From: Balneolaceae bacterium UBA3186
GTDB lineage: Bacteria; Bacteroidota; Rhodothermia; Balneolales; Balneolaceae
Direction of reading: 5' to 3'
NCBI GenBank assembly: GCA_002364085.1
Contig: DEXK01000011.1
Location: 636,002 to 700,001 of the forward strand
DNA: 64,000 bases
Position numbers and translations under genes: made by a program. The stretch's first letter is position 1. Each line of letters opens with the position of its first letter. Shown piece by piece: positions 53,141-60,727 of this stretch. Below the pieces are notes generated by a model. That model was not told the DNA's origin and did no database searches. It saw nothing but the letters and a program-made list of their open reading frames with translations.

Positions 53141-54192
53141 TGAAAATCACTCAGGTTTCATTTGAGCGGTTCGATCTGGAATTGACCGAACCCTATACCA
53201 TTGCCTACGAAACAATTTCTGAAGCAACCAATTATGTGTTAAGACTTGAAACCGATTCCGGCTACACAGGATTTGGGTGTGCTGCTCCCGACCCTGCAAT
53301 AACTAAAGAATCTCCGGAGTACTTGGAACAGAGTTTAAATGAAACAATTATTCCTGCTTTAAAAAGTGTTAATCCATTTCATTATGCCCGAATTTTAGAT
53401 GATCTGAGAGCAACCGGAAAAGTTAGATCTTCTGCTTTAGCTATGGTGGACGCTGCACTTTTCGATCTGATGGCAAAAAAAGCAGATGTTCCATTGTATC
53501 AGCTTCTGGGAGGATACAGATCTTCTATCCCCACCAGTGTAACGATTGGTATTTTACCTGTTGATGACACTCTTAAGAAAGCTGGTCAATTTGTTGAGGA
53601 TGGCTTTTTCATTCTGAAGGTAAAAGGTGGCCTTGATGTAGAAGAGGATATCAAAAAAATGAAATTGATCAGGGATAAATATCCAAAAGTGATCCTCCGT
53701 TTTGATGGGAATCAGGGCTATTCTGTAGATCAAAGTATTGAGTTTTCAAAAGCCACTAAAGAGATCGGGATTCAAATTTTTGAACAGCCTCTCAGTGTTG
53801 ATGATGAGCATTTACTGGAACCTCTTATCTCAAAGATAACACATCCGGTAATGGCTGATGAAAGTTTAAAAACTTTGGATGATGTCCATCGATTAACTAA
53901 GAATAATTCTTCTGATATGATCAATATTAAATTGATGAAGATCGGAGGAATTCTGGAAGGAATGCATATCAACTCGGTAGCAAAAGCTGCCGGAAACGAA
54001 GTCATGGTTGGCTGTCTGGATGAATGCAGCCTGGGAATATCAATGGGACTGCATTTTGCGCTTAGCCGACCTAATGTTGAATTTGCCGATCTTGATAGTC
54101 ATCTCGATTTTGAAAAAGATCCCTTCAAAGGATTGTTCAGATTAGAAAAAGGCTACCTCTACCCCAATGACAAAGTTGGTTTGGGACTTTAG
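53140..54192 (+). CDS. dgcA: Enolase-superfamily epimerase/racemase (DgcA-like)
   Basis: A 350-residue member of the muconate-lactonising subgroup of the enolase superfamily, related to L-Ala-D/L-Glu epimerase. FILKVKGG holds the K-x-K catalytic lysines (KVK near residue 164), metal ligands are in LRFDGNQGY, FEQPL and MADESLK, and the second catalytic lysine is in NIKLMKIGG. Partner DgcN directly upstream indicates the N-acetyl-D-glutamate racemase of D-glutamate use. Without that neighbour, dipeptide epimerase of cell-wall recycling would be the default call, and it remains possible. Confidence 0.85.
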   Translation: MKITQVSFERFDLELTEPYTIAYETISEATNYVLRLETDSGYTGFGCAAPDPAITKESPEYLEQSLNETIIPALKSVNPFHYARILDDLRATGKVRSSALAMVDAALFDLMAKKADVPLYQLLGGYRSSIPTSVTIGILPVDDTLKKAGQFVEDGFFILKVKGGLDVEEDIKKMKLIRDKYPKVILRFDGNQGYSVDQSIEFSKATKEIGIQIFEQPLSVDDEHLLEPLISKITHPVMADESLKTLDDVHRLTKNNSSDMINIKLMKIGGILEGMHINSVAKAAGNEVMVGCLDECSLGISMGLHFALSRPNVEFADLDSHLDFEKDPFKGLFRLEKGYLYPNDKVGLGL

Positions 54193-54310
54193 TTCTTACC
54201 ACCATAAAGTAAATAGTAGGTTATGAGCTTTTATGTGCTACATTGATTTGAAGCATCATTGCTAAAGGAAATTCTTTTAGAAATACGCTTTTAAACTATT
54301 GGAGTCAGAT

Positions 54311-54436
54311 ATGTCAAAAGGAAAATCGATAAAGAAAAATTCAGGTAAAACCGCCCCGGCAAAAACTCTAAAAGAGAAAAGAGCTGCTAAAGCAGAAAAG
54401 AAAAAAGGGAATAGTGGTTTCCTACCTCCTAAATAA
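54311..54436 (+). CDS. Small lysine/alanine-rich basic protein (41 aa)
   Basis: An ATG frame of 41 residues with ribosome-binding-like GGAG 10 bases upstream. It is strongly basic and low in complexity (SKGKSIKKNSGKTAPAKTLKEK, broken here as SKGKSIKKNSGK and AAKAEKKKGN), ends in FLPPK and has no cysteine or aromatic core, so it is probably disordered and may bind RNA or DNA. Such short Lys-rich genes are frequent in this phylum. It stands alone between dgcA and the convergent threonine aldolase gene. Coding is likely from the start, codon pattern and composition, but no homologue was checked. Confidence 0.55.
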   Translation: MSKGKSIKKNSGKTAPAKTLKEKRAAKAEKKKGNSGFLPPK

Positions 54437-54449
54437 TTTAAATAGGCAA

Positions 54450-55469
54450 TTAGTCGAATAATTCTTTCACTGAATCAACTACTTTCTGTAACTCAGCATC
54501 CATGATCTGATAATGGAACGTAGCTCTGATTGTGTTCGGCCCAAATGGAACCATGCGTATTCCCTTTTCTTCGAGTTTAGCCAGTGCTTCCAACGCTGAT
54601 TCATTCCTGACATCAAAGATCACGATGTTAGTTTCAACACTGTTCAGATCAATAGATAGGTTCGAACAACCATCAACAGCTTCAGCTAATTGTTTAGCGC
54701 GTTCATGATCTTTTTGCAGCTTTGTAAAATTAGTATCCAGAGCAAAATCTGCGGCTGCAGCCAATAATCCAACCTGACGCATTCCTCCTCCCCACATTTT
54801 CCGAAAACGTCGAGCTTTAGCTATGTTTTCTTCAGAAGATATCAACATAGACCCTACCGGAGCTCCTAACCCTTTACTGAAACAAACAGAAATTGTATCT
54901 GCTATACCTCCAAAGAAAGAAGCTTCTATTCCGGTTGCAACTATTGCATTCCAAATTCTTGCTCCATCCAAATGAACCTTTAAGTTATTCTCATCAGCGA
55001 AATCTTTTAGTGAGTCAAGTTCATCTTTTAAGTAACAAACCCCACCGCCTTTGTTCGTTGTATTTTCTAAACACAAGACTGAAGTTCTTGGCTCCCAGTC
55101 AAATCCTCCACGCACAGAGTTTTTAATGTCCTCAGGGCTCAGTTTTCCTTTATCTCCATGAATCGGATTGATCTGAACTCCGGATAAGAAACCAGCTCCT
55201 CCCGTTTCATAATTAAAAATATGGCCTTTATAATCGATCAGAATTTCATCGCCTGGGTTGGTTAATACATTAACTCCCAACTGATTACTCATCGTACCAC
55301 TTGGCACAAACAACCCGGCTTCCATCCCAAACATTTCAGATACTTTTTTCTCGAACATGCTTACTGTAGGGTCTTCTGCAAATACATCATCGCCAACTTC
55401 AGCTCGTATCATAAAATCCAACATTTCCTGAGTTGGTTTGGTAACTGTATCACTTCGTAAATCGATCAT
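54450..55469 (-). CDS. ltaE: Low-specificity L-threonine aldolase
   Basis: A 339-residue PLP enzyme cleaving L-threonine (and allo-threonine) to glycine and acetaldehyde. MIDLRSDTVTKPTQEM is the N-terminal signature, GDDVFAEDPTV follows, and the PLP lysine is in SVCFSKGLGAPVGS. LHLDGARIWNA holds the cofactor aspartate. RKMWGGGMRQVG is conserved. Length is normal. Convergent with the small basic gene; divergent from the nitrilase. It is not part of the histidine or D-glutamate units. Confidence 0.94.
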   Translation of the reverse strand: MIDLRSDTVTKPTQEMLDFMIRAEVGDDVFAEDPTVSMFEKKVSEMFGMEAGLFVPSGTMSNQLGVNVLTNPGDEILIDYKGHIFNYETGGAGFLSGVQINPIHGDKGKLSPEDIKNSVRGGFDWEPRTSVLCLENTTNKGGGVCYLKDELDSLKDFADENNLKVHLDGARIWNAIVATGIEASFFGGIADTISVCFSKGLGAPVGSMLISSEENIAKARRFRKMWGGGMRQVGLLAAAADFALDTNFTKLQKDHERAKQLAEAVDGCSNLSIDLNSVETNIVIFDVRNESALEALAKLEEKGIRMVPFGPNTIRATFHYQIMDAELQKVVDSVKELFD

Positions 55470-55537
55470 TTTCTTTTTTGCTTTTTCAATTGCTTAGGAT
55501 AATTTGATACCCCTTTAAAACGCATTTATTTTTATCA

Positions 55538-56521
55538 GTGGATAATCCGTATAAAATTGCCGTTGTTCAACACCCTCCTGTATATTTAAATCTGAGAGAA
55601 AGTGTTGAACTCGCCCTTAAATATATTACAGAAGCGGCTTCAAAAAACGTTCAAATGATAGTTTTTCCCGAGACATGGCTTCCCGGTTATCCTGTTTGGC
55701 TTGATTATGCACCTGAAGCCGGAATCTGGGATCATCCTCCAACCAAAACTTTGTTCCGATTGTTGTTCGAAAATTCCATCGAAATTGAGGATGAATATTT
55801 TAAAGCACTTTCAAATTCTGCTATAAAAAACAACTGTTTGATCGTGATGGGAGCAAATGAGCGGGTTGGAAGAACATTGTATAACACCATTTTTTATTTT
55901 AAACCCGATGGAACCTATGATCTTCATCGAAAAATAATGCCCACATACACAGAACGATTGGTTTGGGGTATGGGTGATGGAAGCACGCTTCCCACTATTG
56001 ATCATAATGATGTGAAAATTACCGGACTAATTTGCTGGGAACACTGGATGCCACTTGCAAGAGCAGCTGTTCATCAAAACGGAGAAGATATCCATATTGC
56101 TCAGTGGCCAATGGTGAAAGACCTTCACCAAATTGCAAGCAGACAGTATGCATTTGAAGGACAGTGTTATGTGATCGCAGCAGGATGTACACTCACCAAA
56201 CAGCAAATGATAGATGGAATTATTTCAGTTTCTGATAAAGAAAATGCAGCTTTGGAGATGATACGTTCAATCCCTGAAGGAGATGAAACTTTACTTTTGA
56301 AAGGTGGAAGTTCTGTTATCAAACCAAATTCAGAATATTTAGTCGTGCCGGTTCAAAATGAAAACACGATCATTTATGCAGATCTGGATCTTTCCATACT
56401 AAGTGAGGGAAATCTGTTTATAGATACCAATGGACATTATTCCAGACCGGATGTTTTTCAGCTTCATGTGAATACCGAGCATCAGCAAAATATTAAATTC
56501 AGAGAAGGCTTTGAGAATTGA
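55538..56521 (+). CDS. Nitrilase-family carbon-nitrogen hydrolase
   Basis: A 327-residue enzyme of the nitrilase branch. The catalytic triad is E45 (FPETWLPGYP), K132 (HRKIMPTYTE) and C166 (GLICWEHWMP); the adjacent Glu after the Cys and PGYP after the Glu match true nitrilases (aliphatic/aryl) rather than amidases. Start is a GTG at 55538. It converts a nitrile to an acid and ammonia; the substrate is unknown. The stop overlaps the TTG start of the lycopene cyclase gene by 11 bases, so the two are translationally coupled, an unusual pair. Confidence 0.88.
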   Translation: MDNPYKIAVVQHPPVYLNLRESVELALKYITEAASKNVQMIVFPETWLPGYPVWLDYAPEAGIWDHPPTKTLFRLLFENSIEIEDEYFKALSNSAIKNNCLIVMGANERVGRTLYNTIFYFKPDGTYDLHRKIMPTYTERLVWGMGDGSTLPTIDHNDVKITGLICWEHWMPLARAAVHQNGEDIHIAQWPMVKDLHQIASRQYAFEGQCYVIAAGCTLTKQQMIDGIISVSDKENAALEMIRSIPEGDETLLLKGGSSVIKPNSEYLVVPVQNENTIIYADLDLSILSEGNLFIDTNGHYSRPDVFQLHVNTEHQQNIKFREGFEN

Positions 56522-57668
56522 AACCACATACGATCTGATCATAGCCGGTGGCGGAATGTCAGGATTAAGCCTTGCTTGGTATTTGGCAAAAGGTGGTTAT
56601 AAAGGAGAAGTTCTGGTTGTTGACTCTACTTTTGCGCCCATCAATGAAAAAACCTGGTGTTTCTGGACTAAAGAAGCCCCTCCTTTTAAGCAAATCATTT
56701 ACAGAACCTGGAACAAAGCTTTTTTTTCTGCTTTGGACATGAACGCGTTCCTATATTTGAAAGACTACTCTTATCACGCAATTAGGAGTGGTGATTTTAA
56801 AGAACTAGTGCTAACTGAACTTAGAAAACAATCAAATTTCACGCTTTTAGAAGAAAATATTCTGAGTGTCTCTTCAAACTCTAGTAAAGCTGTTTTATTA
56901 ACAAAAAATGGCGATACATATTTATCTGATTATATTTTTCAAAGTGTATTCAGACCTGACTGGAAAAAACCAAAATATCCTCTCATTCAGCATTTTCTTG
57001 GATTTGAAATTGATACAGAGCATTCAGTTTTTGATCCTGCTACTTTTACAATTATGGATTTCGACCCTTCATTTAATGAAGGTGTAGCCTTTATGTATGT
57101 ACTTCCATTCAATCATAACAAAGCACTTCTTGAGTTTACAGTATTCTCTAATTCCACATTAGATAAAGAAGTGTATGAAAAGAAAATTGAAAACTACATG
57201 GATATAAAATATGGACTTCATGTTTCGGAATACAAAGTACAAAGAACCGAATACGGTGAAATTCCAATGCAGGACCTGAACTACCAACCTACGTATGAAC
57301 AAAATATTATTAATCTTGGAACTATGGGAGGGTTAACAAAACCCAGCACCGGCTACACTTTTCTAAGAGCTCAGGAATACACTAAAGAATTGGCATATTC
57401 AATTATTTCGGGTAACAGTCCATTACTTCCACCTCAATCAAAATTCCGTTATCGGTATTACGATCTCCTTTTACTACACATTTTATCCAGTTCTACTGAA
57501 GACAGCCTTGCCATATTCCGTGACCTTTTTAAAAAGAATAGATTCGACGCTGTACTAAGTTTTCTTTCTGAAGATTCCAGCTTTGTTCAAGATTTAAAGA
57601 TTATGAGCAGTGTTCCATATATGCCCTTCTTTAAAGCTATTGGTAATAATTTATTTAAACTGAATTGA
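56511..57668 (+). CDS. crtY: Lycopene cyclase (CrtY/CrtL-type)
   Basis: A 385-residue flavoprotein of the lycopene beta-cyclase family. The dinucleotide-binding motif is IIAGGGMSGLSLAWYLA (9-25), followed by KTWCFW. Conserved C-terminal parts are FMYVLPFNHNKALLEFT, GEIPMQDL and PSTGYTFLRAQ. It closes the beta-ionone rings of lycopene in carotenoid synthesis. The TTG at 56511 is the only plausible start before the nucleotide-binding loop (next Met is inside it). It overlaps the nitrilase gene by 11 bases. No other carotenoid gene adjoins; a CrtA-like gene lies 20 kb away. Confidence 0.9.
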   Translation: MRIETTYDLIIAGGGMSGLSLAWYLAKGGYKGEVLVVDSTFAPINEKTWCFWTKEAPPFKQIIYRTWNKAFFSALDMNAFLYLKDYSYHAIRSGDFKELVLTELRKQSNFTLLEENILSVSSNSSKAVLLTKNGDTYLSDYIFQSVFRPDWKKPKYPLIQHFLGFEIDTEHSVFDPATFTIMDFDPSFNEGVAFMYVLPFNHNKALLEFTVFSNSTLDKEVYEKKIENYMDIKYGLHVSEYKVQRTEYGEIPMQDLNYQPTYEQNIINLGTMGGLTKPSTGYTFLRAQEYTKELAYSIISGNSPLLPPQSKFRYRYYDLLLLHILSSSTEDSLAIFRDLFKKNRFDAVLSFLSEDSSFVQDLKIMSSVPYMPFFKAIGNNLFKLN

Positions 57669-57718
57669 ACGAAATAAGTTTTATTTTCGATTGTAAGCTT
57701 TAAAAATTAAACCTAAGT

Positions 57719-58852
57719 ATGTCCCAAGAAAAAGGATCTCTCTCTGAAATTGCCAAACTATTCTTCAAATTAGGGTGTATTGCATTTGGTGGCCCCGCTG
57801 CTCATATAGCAATGATGGAAGAAGAAGTAATCGAAAAAAGAAAGTGGATGTCTCGACAACATTTTCTTGATCTCATCGGTGCTACCAATTTAATTCCCGG
57901 ACCGAATTCAACCGAAATGACTATGCACTGCGGTCATGAGAGAGGCGGTGTTCCCGGATTATTTGTTGCAGGAATCAGTTTCATATTTCCTGCGGTAGTG
58001 ATTACAGGAATTCTTGGTTTCTTATATGTTGAATATGGTCAACTTCCGGAAGTGGAACCATTCATCTTTGGTATTAAACCTGCTGTATTAGCTATCATTG
58101 CTGCTGCTGTTGTTAAGCTTGGGAAAAAAGCTCTTAAAGGATGGGAGCTTGGAGTACTCGGAGCTTTTGTTTTGGTTGCAAGCATATCAGGAGTAAATGA
58201 GATTATCGCATTGCTCACAGCCGGTGTTGTAGGGACTTTATATTTCACTACAAAATCAAAATTCGATGCTTCTCCCAAATCCATTCTTCCTTTTTTATTT
58301 CTTCAGGCAGGTTCAGCAACAGTATCAAAGATAACAGCTCTTAATGTATTCTGGAGTTTCTTAAAAGTAGGATCGATCCTATATGGAAGTGGTTATGTTC
58401 TGTTTGCTTATTTGGACGCAGAACTGGTTATGAGTGGATGGTTGACTCGTCCTGAATTAATAGATGCAATTGCAGTTGGACAATTTACTCCGGGACCTGT
58501 TCTTTCCACCGCTACTTTTATCGGTTATCAGTTAGCTGGGTGGGAAGGTGCAATCGCTGCTTCGGTTGGGATCTTCCTCCCTTCTTTCCTTTTTGTGTGG
58601 ATACTGAATCCTTTGATCCCAAAAATGAGAAAATCTAAAACACTAGGTTTTTTCCTCGATTCAGTGAATGTAGCCGCGGTTGCAGTTATGGTTGCGGTAT
58701 TATTTGTGATGGGACAAGATACTCTCACTGACTGGAGAGCCTTAGTGATTGCTTTACTGGGAGTTTTCTTTACCTTCGGGCCTAAAAAATTAAACGCCAT
58801 GTGGATCGTAGCCGGCGGTGCGCTGCTTGGTTATTTGTTGAAGCTTGTTTGA
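57719..58852 (+). CDS. chrA: Chromate transporter (ChrA, CHR family)
   Basis: A 377-residue inner-membrane protein of the CHR superfamily with both halves fused, the long-chain form. N-terminal half: LFFKLGCIAFGGPAAHIAMM and NLIPGPNSTEMTMHCG; C-terminal half: FLKVGSILYGSGYVLFA and VGQFTPGPVLSTATFIGY. About 10-12 hydrophobic helices are seen. It exports chromate (or another oxyanion) using sulphate-like specificity; resistance is not proven. Length is normal. A 529-base repeat-containing gap follows. Confidence 0.92.
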   Translation: MSQEKGSLSEIAKLFFKLGCIAFGGPAAHIAMMEEEVIEKRKWMSRQHFLDLIGATNLIPGPNSTEMTMHCGHERGGVPGLFVAGISFIFPAVVITGILGFLYVEYGQLPEVEPFIFGIKPAVLAIIAAAVVKLGKKALKGWELGVLGAFVLVASISGVNEIIALLTAGVVGTLYFTTKSKFDASPKSILPFLFLQAGSATVSKITALNVFWSFLKVGSILYGSGYVLFAYLDAELVMSGWLTRPELIDAIAVGQFTPGPVLSTATFIGYQLAGWEGAIAASVGIFLPSFLFVWILNPLIPKMRKSKTLGFFLDSVNVAAVAVMVAVLFVMGQDTLTDWRALVIALLGVFFTFGPKKLNAMWIVAGGALLGYLLKLV

Positions 58853-58876
58853 TGCTTTTTCATCGCTAATTAACCT

Positions 58877-59118
58877 CAGTATTTCAGAAAAACTTCCAAA
58901 TATTTCGACCATTAGAATTATTTCCACCAACTCCATCACCCCGCTTTCAGCGAAATGATGGATAGCTATTTCTCCGACTGTCGGACTCTGCACGGCTGAC
59001 GGATTTTGGTTACTGAGGTAGGAACGAGGTTTCGGAGTTCACGCCAATAATTCTTGTCGAGAGTTTTTGGGACTGGTGCCTGTGCTGTGGAATAAAAAGT
59101 AGCGGCACAAAAGTACAC
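58877..59118. repeat. About 250-bp dispersed structured repeat, copy B
   Basis: Left flank TTTCAGAAAAACTTCCAAATATTTCGACC, shown here as TTTCAGAAAAACTTCC then TTTCGACC, and right flank CGCCAATAATTCTTGTCG ... AGCGGCACAAAAGTACAC match copy A at 36707. The middle (about 58922-59030) differs: its left arm has lost GGCG and it contains its own small hairpins, such as TCTCCGACTGTCGGA near 58970-58985. So the ends are conserved but the core is exchanged or eroded. Confidence 0.75.
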
Positions 59119-59153
59119 ATATCAATTAAATTTACTTACAATCCTTAAGTAAA

Positions 59154-59289
59154 GACCTCCTTGTCCCCTCCTGCAACAGGAGGAGGACTCGTTGATAAAA
59201 ATTAGAATCAACTCTGGGATTCCCCTCCTTATCCAAGGGAGGGGCGAACTACTCAGAACCAAAGAATCTGTTTCGGAACCGGGGAGGTC
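59154..59289. repeat. Purine/pyrimidine-rich palindromic repeat
   Basis: Outer inverted repeat GACCTCC (59154-59160) and GGAGGTC (59283-59289). Inside are CCTCCTG-CAA-CAGGAGG (59167-59183) and CCCCTCCTT-ATCC-AAGGGAGGGG (59222-59244). Intergenic tags with CCCCTCC... are common in the phylum. With copy B it fills the 529-base gap between chrA and the porin gene. Confidence 0.65.
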
Positions 59290-59381
59290 CGTTTCTAATA
59301 CAAAGCAACGGTACAGGCGACATATCAAAACACCAAACCGAAGTATTTAAGAAGTAGTTCAGCCCTGCAATATCCAATATT

Positions 59382-60560
59382 TTAAAAAGCGATCTCCATA
59401 TGAACTTGGAACCTCATTAGGTCATCTCTGGAAACATAATCAAGGTAACCGGCACTGGCCTGTAATTTTAAATTATGTCCGGAAATATATTTCGAAAGAG
59501 CGAATGTCATTTCCGAATGTTCGGTCAAAGAAGAAAAATTTCCAGTTTTTGAAAGAGTAGCATAACGGCCTGAAATTCCGAAATCTTCTCCAAAAACATA
59601 CCCTAAAGATCCCATATAAGCTATTCCGGTACCGAAACCGTTATCCGTGCTTGCATCTCTGTTAGCGAATTCTCCATGCATAGATAAACCCTGATATTTT
59701 AGCATTGCATCTGCTAAAAATGTATGTAGATCGTTCTTTACTAAATCTCCACTGTTTGTAAAAATAAAACCTCCGGTATGCCCTCTGCTTCGAACTGCCC
59801 CATCATTAAAATCATAAGTAACACCAATTGATAATTTAACTTCTTCTTCTTTTTCCAGATCAGGACCGGTGTAATCTCCTTTATTGGTAAAATTTCCGAA
59901 AGGCAGAAATTCTACTCTTCCTGTATAGCTATATCCACCCGGGTTTTTGGTAGTTATGTCTCTACCCTCACCAATTGAAATGGCTCCCATTTGGCGGACT
60001 ACCATTTTTCCAAGCGTTGAAGTATTTCTGAACTGAACTCCAACATCTCTGTCCAAATTGAAGCTTGAGTTCAATAAACTTCTGTCTACAAATTGAACTT
60101 TTTGGGAAGAGATCAAACGTTCTCGGTTTCCTGGAAGAACAGTTTGCCCAAACCAGATCTCAAAATCCGAAACCGGATTATATTTAATAACTCCATCCAA
60201 CACAATATTCGAAGTACCACTGTTTTGAAGTATCCCACCTGAACTTGAATTTCTTGTATCCCTGTTACTAAATCCTAGTTGGACTTTGTAAGTAAATTTT
60301 TCTGAATATATATGCCCATCTAACTTCAAACGAGCCCTGCGAACCAAAGCCTGATCAGAATATACATTATCATCTAAATTCCACTCTCCCAGATACAAGC
60401 TTTGAAACCTCATACCTAACTTAACACTGTAAGAATTATCCTCCGATTGAAATACAATACCTTTTCCGAGAGTTTTAACTTCTACATCCTGAGAAATACC
60501 ATTTTGAGAAACAGCTATTGTAATGAGTAATAAGAACAGAATCTTAGGGAATAATTTCAT
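59382..60560 (-). CDS. Phosphate-selective porin (OprP/OprO family)
   Basis: A 392-residue outer-membrane porin with a signal peptide (MKLFPKILFLLLITIAVSQNGISQ). The mature barrel contains AVSQNGISQDVEVK, KLGMRFQSLYLGEW, LVRRARLKLDGHIYSEKF, FEIWFGQTVLPGNRERL and ends in HMEIAF with terminal phenylalanine. Arg-rich strands (LVRRARLKLDG) resemble those that bind phosphate in OprP. It is divergent from the Na/Pi cotransporter, with a shared 167-base region holding two Pho-box-like pairs, so it probably is induced by phosphate limitation. Length is normal. Confidence 0.85.
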   Translation of the reverse strand: MKLFPKILFLLLITIAVSQNGISQDVEVKTLGKGIVFQSEDNSYSVKLGMRFQSLYLGEWNLDDNVYSDQALVRRARLKLDGHIYSEKFTYKVQLGFSNRDTRNSSSGGILQNSGTSNIVLDGVIKYNPVSDFEIWFGQTVLPGNRERLISSQKVQFVDRSLLNSSFNLDRDVGVQFRNTSTLGKMVVRQMGAISIGEGRDITTKNPGGYSYTGRVEFLPFGNFTNKGDYTGPDLEKEEEVKLSIGVTYDFNDGAVRSRGHTGGFIFTNSGDLVKNDLHTFLADAMLKYQGLSMHGEFANRDASTDNGFGTGIAYMGSLGYVFGEDFGISGRYATLSKTGNFSSLTEHSEMTFALSKYISGHNLKLQASAGYLDYVSRDDLMRFQVHMEIAF

Positions 60561-60621
60561 TTGGATATTTTTATTACAGTGAAAATTTATGCCGACAAAT
60601 GTACTTATTTAAAGCCTACAG

Positions 60622-60670
60622 TTAAAATCAGATTACCATAAATTAATATACAGTTAACATTGAGGTAACA
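60622..60670 (+). promoter_or_regulatory. Pho-box-like phased repeats in the divergent region
   Basis: TTAAAA (60622) N5 TTACCA (60633), and 32 bases further TTAACA (60654) N5 GTAACA (60665). Each pair is 11 bp in step, like PhoB/PhoP boxes, and the second pair ends 21 bases before the -7 element at 60692. The neighbours are a phosphate porin and a phosphate transporter. Confidence 0.6.
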
Positions 60671-60691
60671 TAAAACCTCAGTTATAATCAT

Positions 60692-60699
60692 TACCTTTG
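60692..60699 (+). promoter_or_regulatory. -7 element of the Na/Pi transporter promoter
   Basis: TACCTTTG matches TAnnTTTG and lies 28 bases before the start codon. No good -33 TTTG is found at the right distance (TTG at 60660 is 29 bases away), as expected of an activator-dependent promoter with the Pho-like boxes in its place. Confidence 0.6.
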
Positions 60700-60727
60700 T
60701 GCTCAATTCTAATCATATATAACAACT

